Origin: Pedobacter sp. SYSU D00535 | GTDB lineage: Bacteria > Bacteroidota > Bacteroidia > Sphingobacteriales > Sphingobacteriaceae | Assembly (NCBI RefSeq): GCF_017355855.1 | Contig: NZ_JAFEWD010000013.1 | Span: 107,662-171,661 of the forward strand | Reading direction: 5' to 3' | Length of the DNA: 64,000 nt | Made by a program: the position numbers and the translations under genes | Part shown: positions 46,899 to 55,733 of the stretch, piece after piece | How the letters are laid out: each line of letters starts with the position of its first letter | Position numbering within the stretch: the first letter of the stretch is position 1 | The notes under the pieces: generated by a model | The model's database searches: none | What the model was told of the DNA's origin: nothing | The model's input: the letters and a program-made list of their open reading frames with translations, nothing else

Positions 46899-48071
46899 AT
46901 GTCTAAACATATGATTTTAACTGAAGTCCGCACTAGCCAAGATGAAAAAGATTTCCTGCAACTCCCGTTAAGGATATATAAGGACGATCCTAACTATATC
47001 CGGCCGCTTGACGCTGACGTTTCACAAGTCTTCGACAAAGAGAAAAATAAATATTACGATGAAGAAAATTGTATACGATGGGTACTGAAGGATGACCAGG
47101 GAATGGTGATTGGCAGAATTGCCGCTTTTATAAATCCGCTTATAGCCTACTCTTTTGAGCAGCCGACAGGTGGGCTTGGCTTTTTTGAGTGCGTGAATGA
47201 TAGGAGAGCGGCATTCATCCTCTTTGATGCAGCAAAGAGCTGGTTGAAGGCTAAGGGAATGGAGGCGATGGATGGGCCAATAAATCTAGGAGACCGCGAC
47301 AAGTGGTGGGGCTTATTAGTCGACGGATTTCATCCTCCCTGTTATTGCAGCAACTACAATCCTGACTATTACAAAAGTTTCTTCGATGAGTACGGCTTTT
47401 GCGTGTATTTTCAGCAATATACTTACTACAGGAAAGTGCACGAGCCGCTTAAACCCCTGCACTATGCCATTGCGGAAAGAGTGAAACGATCGCCTGATTA
47501 CGCATTTAAACATATAGGATTGAGGGATCTGGATAAGTATGTTGAGGATTTTAGGCAGGTATATAACAAGGCCTGGCTGAATCACGACGGCGTTGGGGAG
47601 ATGAGCTTTGAACAGGCGCGGCAGATCGTAACTCCGCTAAAGCCGGTGATCGACGAGCGAATCATCTGGTTTGCCTACTATAAAAATGAACCGGTCGGTT
47701 TTTTTGTAAGTATTCCTGAGCTGAATCAGCTTTTCGTTAAGTATGTGGATGGCGAACTGAATACTTTCGGGAAATTGCGGCTCTTGTTCAATAAATGGAC
47801 GGGCAGTACGCGAACAATGTTCGGCCTCGTCTTTGGAATTGTGCCGGAACATCAGAAAAAAGGGGTAGAAATTGCGATGATAGTGGAAGCGCACAATGCA
47901 TTCAGAGACAAAGTGCCGTATAATGATATTCAAATGAACTGGATCGGCGATTTTAACCCCCGAATGATGGCGGTTGCAGAGCAAATAGGGGCAGAAATTT
48001 ACAAGACGCATCATACTTACCGATATCTGTTTGACAGGGAGAAGGAATTCGAGCGTCATCCCGAGATATAG
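46899..48071 (+). CDS. GNAT-like acyltransferase protein (YghO-like)
   Basis: A 390-aa cytoplasmic protein resembling YghO-like proteins with a GNAT-type fold. Recognisable segments are DFLQLPLRIYKDDPNYIRPL, DGPINLGDRDKWWGLLVDGF (about 127-146), PPCYCSNYNPDYY and a C-terminal GIVPEHQKKGVEIAMIVEA, which stands where GNAT motif A binds acyl-CoA. The function is unknown; similar genes are common in this phylum. Single gene upstream of lpdA. Confidence 0.78.
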   Translation: MSKHMILTEVRTSQDEKDFLQLPLRIYKDDPNYIRPLDADVSQVFDKEKNKYYDEENCIRWVLKDDQGMVIGRIAAFINPLIAYSFEQPTGGLGFFECVNDRRAAFILFDAAKSWLKAKGMEAMDGPINLGDRDKWWGLLVDGFHPPCYCSNYNPDYYKSFFDEYGFCVYFQQYTYYRKVHEPLKPLHYAIAERVKRSPDYAFKHIGLRDLDKYVEDFRQVYNKAWLNHDGVGEMSFEQARQIVTPLKPVIDERIIWFAYYKNEPVGFFVSIPELNQLFVKYVDGELNTFGKLRLLFNKWTGSTRTMFGLVFGIVPEHQKKGVEIAMIVEAHNAFRDKVPYNDIQMNWIGDFNPRMMAVAEQIGAEIYKTHHTYRYLFDREKEFERHPEI

Positions 48072-48104
48072 CATATTTATTTTTCCTAAAGCGTATTAAT
48101 CCTT

Positions 48105-48112
48105 TAACTTTG
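48105..48112 (+). promoter_or_regulatory. Bacteroidota -7 element for lpdA
   Basis: TAACTTTG fits TAnnTTTG and lies 20 bp before the lpdA ATG. Confidence 0.45.
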
Positions 48113-48132
48113 GCCAACCAACAATTTAATCA

Positions 48133-49536
48133 ATGCAATACGATGTTACAGTTATAGGCAGCGGGCCTGGTGGTTACGTAGCCGCCATCCGGTGTGCACA
48201 ATTAGGACTAAAAACAGCAATGATAGAGAAGTACAGCACTTTTGGCGGTACTTGTTTGAATGTGGGCTGTATTCCTTCAAAGGCATTATTGGATTCTTCA
48301 GAGCATTATTACAATGCTTCTCATACATTTAAAACACACGGTATTAACCTGAATGATCTAAGTGTTGATATCGCTCAGATGATCAAAAGGAAAAATGAAG
48401 TGGTAGAGCAAACTACCGGCGGAATCACCTTCCTGATGAAGAAAAACAAGATAACTACCTATCAGGGTGTAGGTTCTTTTGTTGACAAGAACACAATCAA
48501 GGTAACTAAAGCCGAAGGCGGAGAGGAAACAATCAGCACGAAGAATGTGATTATTGCTACAGGCTCTAAGCCTACTGCACTTCCTTTTCTTCCAATCGAT
48601 AAAAAGCGGATCATCACTTCCACAGAAGCGTTGAACCTTCCGGAAGTTCCCAAACATTTAATTGTAATCGGTGGGGGTGTAATTGGCCTGGAATTAGGAT
48701 CTGTGTATGCTCGTTTAGGTGCTAAAGTTACTGTTGTTGAATTTATGGACGGCATAATTGGAACCATGGATAAAACGATGAGTAAAGAGCTTCAAAAGTC
48801 GCTTGCGAAACTTGGATTTGAGTTTTTGCTTAGTCATAAGGTTACGGGAGCTGCTGTTGAAGGTGACAAAGTAACTGTAACAGCTGACAGTCCTAAGGGA
48901 GAAAAAGTTAGTATCGAAGGCGATTATTGCATCGTTGCCGTAGGTCGTACTGCATATACGGAGGGACTGGGGTTAGAAAAAGTTGGAATTCAGCTGGAAG
49001 AACGCGGAAAGAAAATTCCGGTTAATGACCATTTAGAAACTCCGGTAAAAGGAATTTATGCTATCGGTGACGTAGTTCGCGGAGCGATGCTGGCGCACAA
49101 AGCTGAAGAAGAAGGGGTATTTGTTGCAGAGACTATTGCTGGGCAAAAGCCTCATATCAACTATAATCTAATTCCTGGTGTAGTTTACACCTGGCCGGAA
49201 GTAGCAAGTGTAGGTTTCACAGAAGAGCAACTTAAGGAACAGGGCAGAAAGTATAAAACAGGCTCTTTCCCATTCAAAGCAAGTGGACGTGCCCGCGCAA
49301 GTATGGATATTGATGGCTTGGTAAAGGTGCTAGCCGATGCACAAACAGATGAACTTCTTGGAGTACATATGATCGGTCCACGTGCAGCTGACATGATTGC
49401 GGAAGCAGTAGTTGCCATGGAGTTCAGAGCTTCGGCAGAGGATATCGGTCGTATCTGCCATGCACATCCAACATTTACGGAGGCATTTAAAGAAGCTGCT
49501 TTGGCTGCAACAGACAACCGAGCACTGCATATTTAA
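48133..49536 (+). CDS. lpdA: Dihydrolipoyl dehydrogenase (E3)
   Basis: A 467-aa FAD/NAD disulfide oxidoreductase that reoxidises dihydrolipoyl groups. FAD motif GSGPGG (residues 9-14), redox cysteines C41 and C46 (TCLNVGC), NAD motif GGGVIGLELGSVYARLG and the C-terminal His-Glu (HAHPTFTEAF). It is the E3 partner for SucA/SucB about 4.6 kb upstream, and can also serve pyruvate dehydrogenase or the glycine system. Strong terminator follows. Confidence 0.97.
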   Translation: MQYDVTVIGSGPGGYVAAIRCAQLGLKTAMIEKYSTFGGTCLNVGCIPSKALLDSSEHYYNASHTFKTHGINLNDLSVDIAQMIKRKNEVVEQTTGGITFLMKKNKITTYQGVGSFVDKNTIKVTKAEGGEETISTKNVIIATGSKPTALPFLPIDKKRIITSTEALNLPEVPKHLIVIGGGVIGLELGSVYARLGAKVTVVEFMDGIIGTMDKTMSKELQKSLAKLGFEFLLSHKVTGAAVEGDKVTVTADSPKGEKVSIEGDYCIVAVGRTAYTEGLGLEKVGIQLEERGKKIPVNDHLETPVKGIYAIGDVVRGAMLAHKAEEEGVFVAETIAGQKPHINYNLIPGVVYTWPEVASVGFTEEQLKEQGRKYKTGSFPFKASGRARASMDIDGLVKVLADAQTDELLGVHMIGPRAADMIAEAVVAMEFRASAEDIGRICHAHPTFTEAFKEAALAATDNRALHI

Positions 49537-49552
49537 GCACTGAATAAAAAGC

Positions 49553-49583
49553 AAAAGGCTACGAGTTCTCGTAGCCTTTTTTT
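49553..49583. terminator. Terminator after lpdA
   Basis: AAAAGGCTACGAG at 49553-49565 and its exact complement at 49568-49580, then more T. A 13-bp stem that can also serve the convergent VOC gene. Confidence 0.88.
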
Positions 49584-49610
49584 GTTTCGCTTGATTCTGT
49601 CAATGACTGC

Positions 49611-50000
49611 CTACGCCTCGTTTTTTACACTTGTAATCCACCAGGTATTTCCGCAAGGATCTTTAATTCCGGCACTCCTGCCATAATCACGGTCAGCAGG
49701 CTCCATGACAGATGTCGCGCCGTTTTCCAGCGCTTTTTTATAGGTCTCGTCCGCATCCTCCACGTAAACGAACAAACCTGCTGGCTGTTCAGCCCAGTTG
49801 TCACCGGCTTGGCCAAACATGATGGTAACGTCGCCAATTTGAATTTCGGCGTGCATAATCTCCTTTTCATCACGCATGTGTCTCATCTTTTCAGTGGCAT
49901 CGAAAACGGTTTGCGTGAATTGAATGAATTCTTCGGCCTTCCGGAGGATCAGGTAAGGCATCACTCTTTGATAACCTGCTGGAATCATCAACTCTTTCAT
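49611..50000 (-). CDS. VOC-family protein (glyoxalase/bleomycin-resistance-like)
   Basis: A 129-aa vicinal-oxygen-chelate fold protein with paired beta-alpha-beta units: MPYLILRKAEEFIQF, EIMHAEIQIGDVTIMFGQ, GLFVYVEDADETYKKALENG and DRDYGRSAGIKDPCGNTWWI. It is closest in pattern to the PhnB-like VOC proteins. Substrate unknown. It lies 67 bp downstream of an AraC regulator on the same strand. Confidence 0.88.
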   Translation of the reverse strand: MKELMIPAGYQRVMPYLILRKAEEFIQFTQTVFDATEKMRHMRDEKEIMHAEIQIGDVTIMFGQAGDNWAEQPAGLFVYVEDADETYKKALENGATSVMEPADRDYGRSAGIKDPCGNTWWITSVKNEA

Positions 50001-50067
50001 ATGAATTTATTTTTTGATTAAAGGTAGTTTCATTGGCGTTCTAGAAATTGGAAAAATCCGACATTTG

Positions 50068-50868
50068 TCAGTCTCTGTAGTCCGTTCCTTCCGCTCCGCC
50101 CCTGAAATACTGGCGGGGATGATAACCCGAAAACGATTTAAAGTCATGGATAAAATGCGATTGATCGTAGTAGCCGCAGGCATGGGCAATCTCGGAGAGG
50201 GATTTAACTTTGCCGCCATAGGTTTTAATTGCTTCCTGGAACCGGATTATCTTCAAGTAAGTTTTTGGAGTAAAACCCGAAAGTTCCTTGAACCTTCTTT
50301 CAAATTGTCTTTCTGAAAGGCAAAACTCTGCGCTTAATGCCTTTACCGAAATCTTACAATTTCTATGGATGGCATAGAGAACGGCAGCCTCTATCGCTTC
50401 ATTAGATTTCTTTTGGTGCTTCAGGCAATTGACAAGGAAGGAAGACAGAATTTTTACCCGGCTGATATTGTCCCCCGCTGTTAGTATCCGTTCCTCCAGC
50501 TCGGTGCCCGCCTGTCCTAATAAAGTTTGTAAGCAGACCAGCTGGGAGGTCAGTACTGAAGAAGGAAGTCCAAAAAGCCTTGGTATCGCAAATGGATAAA
50601 GGTAAACGCCAAATATGCCAAATGCTGTATTGGTAAGAAAACGGCTGGGTCGGCTAGTTTGTGCATGGATGAGAGCCAGTGGAGAGGTTTCTCGCTTTTC
50701 TGTGTTTAAGTCCTGAAACGTTCCTTTATAGTGGAATAACAGCTCTGCGCATCCATCTGCTACCGATCGGTAGACATATGGAACCGAAGCGGTGTTGCTT
50801 TCGAAAATCCAAAAAAAACGAACATATGGCGCAAGAGGGGCAGAAGGTGCTATGGTTTGGTATTTCAT
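50068..50868 (-). CDS. AraC-family transcriptional regulator
   Basis: A 266-aa regulator. The N-terminal DUF6597-like domain (about residues 1-130: APLAPYVRFFWIFES, SVADGCAELLFHY) is followed by an AraC helix-turn-helix pair (about 165-255: ISVKALSAEFCLSERQFERR, then IAHACGYYDQSHFIHDFKSF and HPRQYF). It may control the VOC gene downstream; a DUF2867 gene lies upstream on the same strand. Confidence 0.9.
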   Translation of the reverse strand: MKYQTIAPSAPLAPYVRFFWIFESNTASVPYVYRSVADGCAELLFHYKGTFQDLNTEKRETSPLALIHAQTSRPSRFLTNTAFGIFGVYLYPFAIPRLFGLPSSVLTSQLVCLQTLLGQAGTELEERILTAGDNISRVKILSSFLVNCLKHQKKSNEAIEAAVLYAIHRNCKISVKALSAEFCLSERQFERRFKELSGFTPKTYLKIIRFQEAIKTYGGKVKSLSEIAHACGYYDQSHFIHDFKSFSGYHPRQYFRGGAEGTDYRD

Positions 50869-50916
50869 CGCTCAGGCGTTTAACTCTCAATCTTAGTTTT
50901 TTTCGAAGATCGCAGT

Positions 50917-51435
50917 TTAGCTAATCTTTTTAACTATTGCCCGCATCATTGCAGGGACAATGATTTTGTGAAATGGCTTCACAGGTATAAAATAAACCCG
51001 ACCAAAAGTATTATTATAGTAAACAGTTGTAGATAGGGTAAAGGTTTTAGTTGGGTTAGTATCTGTGAGATGGAATGAAATCCGGAAGTTGAGATGCTTA
51101 TCATCATCACCAAGCAGTACTTCATCCGCCCGTTTATCAATTACCTTAAAAAGACCCAGTCCGGTTCCCTTTTCTACTTTAAAGTTCTGTCGCAAAGATG
51201 CGCGAGCATTTTCAGAAGCTACTTTAAGCCCAACCAATCTTGCCAGCTTATTGCGCATCGACAAAAGATTCGAAACCCAAACTGGTGCAGCATCAAAAAA
51301 CGCATAGACTAAGTCATCAGGAGAGATTGGTTTCGCTGATTGAAAAGTACAAGAATAAGAGTCGCGGTAATGTATCAGGGGGAAAGAGCCTGCGGAAAGC
51401 GATTGATCAGGAAGTTTAGATTTTTGAATTTTCAT
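50917..51435 (-). CDS. DUF2867-family protein
   Basis: A 172-aa protein of the DUF2867 type: DSYSCTFQSAKPISPDDLVY at the start, VWVSNLLSMRNKLARLVGLK in the middle, and a C-terminal half ending VKPFHKIIVPAMMRAI. The family is uncharacterised and sometimes fused to SDR domains. Its stop is 48 bp upstream of the AraC start; the three minus-strand genes 51.4-49.6 kb may form a unit. Confidence 0.82.
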   Translation of the reverse strand: MKIQKSKLPDQSLSAGSFPLIHYRDSYSCTFQSAKPISPDDLVYAFFDAAPVWVSNLLSMRNKLARLVGLKVASENARASLRQNFKVEKGTGLGLFKVIDKRADEVLLGDDDKHLNFRISFHLTDTNPTKTFTLSTTVYYNNTFGRVYFIPVKPFHKIIVPAMMRAIVKKIS

Positions 51436-51641
51436 GGCTTGGAGATCGTTGTTTTGCTGTATTTAGCCTCGACGGCAGTTGGCAAAGTTGTGTATGCTAC
51501 CTTGATTAAAGAAATTTTCAAGAACTTTTTTGAGTATAAATACTTGTTTAGTCATTAAGTGAGTGCACGGAGCCTCGCTGACTTTATTTCTTACAATTTA
51601 ACAGATTATTGCCGAACTTCACCGCGCAAAAAAAAACAAGT

Positions 51642-52658
51642 ATGCCTGAAGTTTTAGAGAACTTTTCCGTCAAGCAATTAAACACTTTTGGAGTAGATGC
51701 AACTGCGCGTTATTATGTAGAGATAAATTCCGTTAATGATCTGAGGACGCTTTTTGCTGATCAACGGTGGCAGAATGTTGAACGCATGATTATAGGCGGC
51801 GGAAGTAACATGTTGTTCACCCGCAACTATGAGGGCTTGTTAATCAGGATGAACATTAAAGGGATAGTGCAGGAAGTGCAGGGTGATGACGTATTGGTGA
51901 CTGCGGGCGGAGGAGAGGTGTGGAATGATTTGGTGAATTATTGTGTTGAACGTGGTTTTGCCGGTATGGAAAACTTAACGCTTATTCCCGGATCTGTAGG
52001 AGCATCTCCCATTCAAAATATCGGAGCCTACGGTGTGGAGCTGAAGGATGTATTCTTTAGTTGCGAGGCCTATGATATAGGAAGCGGAGAAATGCGAACC
52101 TTCACGAACGCGGACTGCCAGTTTGATTATCGGGACAGTATTTTTAAGAGAGAGCTGAAAGAGAAGGTTATCATCACTGCAGTTACCTATAAGCTATCTA
52201 CAGTGCCTTCACTTAATACATCTTATGGAGCCATTTCTTCAGAGCTGGCGAGACGGGGAATTAAGAGTCCGAGTATTAAAGATATCTCGCGGGTAGTAGC
52301 GGACATACGGGTGAGTAAGCTACCTGATCCCTCTACTATCGGGAATGCCGGCAGCTTCTTTAAAAACCCGATTATCTCCGAAGAGGAATTCAGGCAGATA
52401 CAGTCTACTTTTCCGGACACTGTACACTACTGTCTATCAAATAGTACAGTAAAACTTGCAGCTGGCTGGTTAATTGAACAATGTGGCTGGAAAGGAAAAA
52501 AAGTTGGTGAAACGGGTACCTGGAAAAATCAGGCACTGGTCTTGGTGAACCATGGAAAGGCAACAGGATCAGAAGTTTATGCGCTTTCTGAGGCGATTAT
52601 TCAAAGTGTAAAAGAGAAATTTGGGGTAGTGTTAGAGCGGGAAGTGAATATGATTTAG
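51642..52658 (+). CDS. murB: UDP-N-acetylenolpyruvoylglucosamine reductase
   Basis: A 338-aa FAD enzyme that reduces UDP-GlcNAc-enolpyruvate to UDP-MurNAc in peptidoglycan synthesis. I start at the ATG at 51642, giving the family opening NFSVKQLNTFGVDATARYYV. FAD loop GGGSNMLF, ENLTLIPGSVGASPIQNIGA, the YRDSIFK arginine region and the catalytic Ser in NAGSFFKNP are present. It has the longer E. coli-like (type I) layout. Stands alone. Confidence 0.96.
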   Translation: MPEVLENFSVKQLNTFGVDATARYYVEINSVNDLRTLFADQRWQNVERMIIGGGSNMLFTRNYEGLLIRMNIKGIVQEVQGDDVLVTAGGGEVWNDLVNYCVERGFAGMENLTLIPGSVGASPIQNIGAYGVELKDVFFSCEAYDIGSGEMRTFTNADCQFDYRDSIFKRELKEKVIITAVTYKLSTVPSLNTSYGAISSELARRGIKSPSIKDISRVVADIRVSKLPDPSTIGNAGSFFKNPIISEEEFRQIQSTFPDTVHYCLSNSTVKLAAGWLIEQCGWKGKKVGETGTWKNQALVLVNHGKATGSEVYALSEAIIQSVKEKFGVVLEREVNMI

Positions 52659-52833
52659 TCACGTTTTAGTTTAATTTCCTGTTAAATTTTCATACGCAGG
52701 CTTATCTGTTTAACAGGGTTGGCAAGGTTTAGCACAGTTGTTGCAATAGTTAGAGCAAGTTTGTTTAAGGATAAAACATACGACTTGTAAATAGTAACAA
52801 AATTGTAACGATCATCCAAAAAACCTTAACAAC

Positions 52834-53373
52834 ATGACTAAAATAGAATTCAACACAATGGTTATGCGTCAAGCAAGTTCACTTAGAATGTATGCCCTAC
52901 ATTTTACTCACGATGCCGATGATGCTAACGATTTGGTTCAAGATACATTACTTAAAGCGATCACTTATTACAATAAATTTAAAGAAGGTACTAATTTAAA
53001 AGGTTGGTTGTATACAATTATGAAAAACACATTCATAAACAACTACCGTCGCTTTGTAAAGATCAGTTCGTTTGTGACTAAGTCTGACGAAATCTCTTCT
53101 GCGAACCTAGTGTTCAGTTCTACTAAAAACCAAGGTGAATCAAAATTCATCATGGACGATATAAAATTAGCTTTAAGCAAACTTCCTGAAGAGTATTATG
53201 TTCCTTTCAGTATGTACTTCGAAGGATTCAAATATCACGAGATTGCGGACCACCTGGCAATTCCAATTGGAACAGTTAAAACCCGCATTCACGTAGCCCG
53301 TAAACTTTTAAAGAAAAGCTTGAAACCATATGATAACGGCCTGAAAAAGCCAATCTATGCCGAGCTTGACTAA
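52834..53373 (+). CDS. ECF-type RNA polymerase sigma factor
   Basis: A 179-aa sigma-70 family factor of the ECF group. Region 2 is at about residues 8-78 (ALHFTHDADDANDLVQDTLL, GWLYTIMKNTFINNYRR). Region 4 is at about 115-170 (LSKLPEEYYVPFSMYFEGFK, then IPIGTVKTRIHVARKLLKK). No anti-sigma gene is next to it. This form is strongly conserved in Sphingobacteriaceae and may be constitutive. Terminator follows. Confidence 0.92.
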   Translation: MTKIEFNTMVMRQASSLRMYALHFTHDADDANDLVQDTLLKAITYYNKFKEGTNLKGWLYTIMKNTFINNYRRFVKISSFVTKSDEISSANLVFSSTKNQGESKFIMDDIKLALSKLPEEYYVPFSMYFEGFKYHEIADHLAIPIGTVKTRIHVARKLLKKSLKPYDNGLKKPIYAELD

Positions 53374-53402
53374 AAAGCCCCTTTTCTAAACTCATCATAC
53401 TT

Positions 53403-53437
53403 AAGAGCGTGCAGGTGCCAGCCTGGCGCTCTTTTTT
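53403..53437 (+). terminator. Terminator after sigma factor gene
   Basis: AAGAGCG at 53403-53409 pairs with CGCTCTT at 53427-53433, with an inner CAGG/CCTG pairing, followed by T run. Confidence 0.8.
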
Positions 53438-53525
53438 GTTGTACAGCCACAGGCTTTGCTGGAGACCTCCTTCTCCCATCTGTATTTTAGCCGTTATTCA
53501 ATCCGTACATATACTTTTTTTCCAC

Positions 53526-53533
53526 TATGTTTG
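53526..53533 (+). promoter_or_regulatory. Bacteroidota -7 element for polyprenyl synthetase gene
   Basis: TATGTTTG fits TAnnTTTG and lies 55 bp before the ATG at 53589. Confidence 0.4.
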
Positions 53534-53588
53534 CAGCAAAAATTTGCTTCCTGCAAACCAACAGCAGCAAAGCATGTATTAAAGCTGA

Positions 53589-54560
53589 ATGTCAAGGCTC
53601 GACGAGATTAAAAGACCGATAGAAAGGGAACTGGATATATTTGAAGATAAGTTCAAATCTTCTATGAAAAGTTCTGTTCCCTTGTTAGATAGAATTACGC
53701 ACTATATCGTTAAGCGCAAGGGAAAGCAGATCAGGCCAATGTTTGTCTTCTTCTCAGCAAGTTTATGTGGCGGAATTAGGGAAGCTACCCATCGTGGAGC
53801 CGCGTTAGTCGAGCTGCTTCATACCGCAACACTTGTGCACGATGATGTCGTAGACAATTCTTACGAGCGCCGTGGTTTCTTCTCGGTCAATGCTCTCTGG
53901 AAGAATAAGATAGCTGTGTTGGTAGGCGATTTCCTTTTAGCTAAAGGAATGGACTTGTCATTGCAGCATAACGATTTCGGGATGCTCAAGATTGTAAATA
54001 CCGCAGTTCAGAATATGAGCGAGGGAGAGTTGCTGCAAATGGAAAAAGCGCGTAAGTTGGATATAGATGAGGGTGTGTATTTTGAGGTTATCCGTCAAAA
54101 AACAGCGTCTCTTATTGCTTCCTGCTGCGCATGCGGCGCTGCTTCAACCGGCTCTGATGAAAAGCAGGTGGAGCAAATGCGATTATTTGGTGAGAAGGTT
54201 GGGATGGCGTTCCAGATTAAGGATGACCTTTTCGACTTCGGCACCGACGATGTAGGAAAGCCGCTCGGTATTGATATCAAGGAAAAGAAAATTACGTTGC
54301 CACTAATCTACGCGTTGAGTAAAGCCACCAGAGCTGAGAAACATCGGATCATCACCCTTGTTAAAAACCATAATGAAGATGCTCAGAAAGTAGCCGAGGT
54401 TATTCATTTTGTTCGCAACAGCGGGGGGCTGGCCTACGCGGAGATGCAGATGCACAGATTCCAGGACGAAGCTTTTGAAATCTTAAAAAGCTTTCCTGAT
54501 AACGAGGCCCGTACTGGTCTTGAGCAGTTAGTTCGTTTTACCACAGAAAGAAAGAAGTAA
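53589..54560 (+). CDS. Polyprenyl synthetase (long-chain, IspB-like)
   Basis: A 323-aa trans-prenyltransferase that extends isoprenoid diphosphates, probably for the menaquinone side chain. First aspartate-rich motif HDDVVDNSYERRG (near 91-103), second IKDDLFDF (near 214-221), and the GKQIRPMFV motif near residue 47. Chain length cannot be read off with certainty. The terC-like gene starts 1 bp after its stop, so they are co-transcribed. Confidence 0.92.
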   Translation: MSRLDEIKRPIERELDIFEDKFKSSMKSSVPLLDRITHYIVKRKGKQIRPMFVFFSASLCGGIREATHRGAALVELLHTATLVHDDVVDNSYERRGFFSVNALWKNKIAVLVGDFLLAKGMDLSLQHNDFGMLKIVNTAVQNMSEGELLQMEKARKLDIDEGVYFEVIRQKTASLIASCCACGAASTGSDEKQVEQMRLFGEKVGMAFQIKDDLFDFGTDDVGKPLGIDIKEKKITLPLIYALSKATRAEKHRIITLVKNHNEDAQKVAEVIHFVRNSGGLAYAEMQMHRFQDEAFEILKSFPDNEARTGLEQLVRFTTERKK

Positions 54561-54561
54561 T

Positions 54562-55629
54562 ATGTCAAATGAAGTTTTGTTTTTTGGAGGCTTTTTGCTC
54601 TTCGTAGTCGCCATGTTGGCAATTGATCTTGGAGTATTCAATAAGAAAGATCATGCAGTAAGTTTGAAGGAAGCGGCCATCATGAGTATTGTTTGGGTGT
54701 CTTTTGCAATTGGCTTTTATTTCCTTCTAACCCGAGAAGGTCATCAGCTTCATGGCATCGAGACATACGCTCAGTTGGAGGCAATTACACGGGAACACCT
54801 TCATAATATAAAACTTATTCCCGGTGATTTTCTGACAAGCCTTCATATCTATCGTCAAAACCTCGCTCTTGAATTCATTACCGGTTATTTAGTGGAGTAT
54901 GCTCTGTCGGTAGACAACATATTTGTGATGGTTCTTGTATTTAGCGCCTTTGGTGTAGAAGAAAAGTACTATCACCGCGTGCTATTTTGGGGGATTATCG
55001 GAGCGGTTGTAATGCGCTTCATCTTTATCTTCGTTGGAGCTGCACTTATTGCGGAATTTGGCTGGATCCTGTACCTATTTGGGGCCTTCCTGGTGTACAC
55101 CGGTGTAATGATGTTTATCAACAGAAATACCGAAGAGAAAATTGACCCACAGAACCATAAAGTGGTGAAGTTTGCCTCCCGCTATTTTTCTATCCACCCC
55201 GAGTTTGTGGGCAATAAGTTTTTCATAAAACGCGATGGTAAGAAAATGGTCACTCCTTTATTCATTGTATTACTGATTGTAGAGTTCACAGACCTAATTT
55301 TCGCTGTCGATTCCATCCCAGCTATCTTTGCTGTTACCAAGGATCCCTACATTGTTTTCTTCTCTAATATTTTTGCCATTCTTGGTCTACGGTCGATGTT
55401 CTTCCTGCTGGTAAACATCATCCATAAATTCCATTACTTAAAGGTGGGATTAGCCTTTCTTTTGGTCTTCATTGGTCTGAAGATGCTGGCGCATGATTGG
55501 CTGCACGCCTTCGGCTTTACCACCATGCACTCGTTGATAGTAATCCTGCTCATTCTTACTATCAGCGTCGTTGCCTCCTTGTTGTTTCCTAAGCAACTGG
55601 GCCACCCGGAAGGGGAAAAGCACTTGTAG
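54562..55629 (+). CDS. TerC-family integral membrane protein
   Basis: A 355-aa membrane protein of the TerC family with about nine helices. Signature blocks are ALEFITGYLVEYALSVDNIF (about 99-118), HRVLFWGIIGAVVMRFIF, VTPLFIVLLIVEFTDLIFAV and AVDSIPAIFAVTKDPYIVF with the conserved Asp residues. Members are linked to manganese or tellurite handling and metal loading of exported proteins. No other ter genes are here. Last gene of the pair with the polyprenyl synthetase. Confidence 0.93.
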   Translation: MSNEVLFFGGFLLFVVAMLAIDLGVFNKKDHAVSLKEAAIMSIVWVSFAIGFYFLLTREGHQLHGIETYAQLEAITREHLHNIKLIPGDFLTSLHIYRQNLALEFITGYLVEYALSVDNIFVMVLVFSAFGVEEKYYHRVLFWGIIGAVVMRFIFIFVGAALIAEFGWILYLFGAFLVYTGVMMFINRNTEEKIDPQNHKVVKFASRYFSIHPEFVGNKFFIKRDGKKMVTPLFIVLLIVEFTDLIFAVDSIPAIFAVTKDPYIVFFSNIFAILGLRSMFFLLVNIIHKFHYLKVGLAFLLVFIGLKMLAHDWLHAFGFTTMHSLIVILLILTISVVASLLFPKQLGHPEGEKHL

Positions 55630-55651
55630 ACGGCTATAAGCTTGAAAATAT

Positions 55652-55690
55652 AAAAGGGCGCTGTTGTATCTCAACAGCGCCCTTTTTGTG
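55652..55690. terminator. Strong bidirectional terminator after terC-like gene
   Basis: A perfect 15-bp stem: AAAAGGGCGCTGTTG at 55652-55666 and its complement at 55672-55686, with a 5-nt loop and T run. Confidence 0.9.
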
Positions 55691-55733
55691 TATTGCAGAA
55701 CTAATCAGTATGGTACTTTCGTTGTCTTAAGCG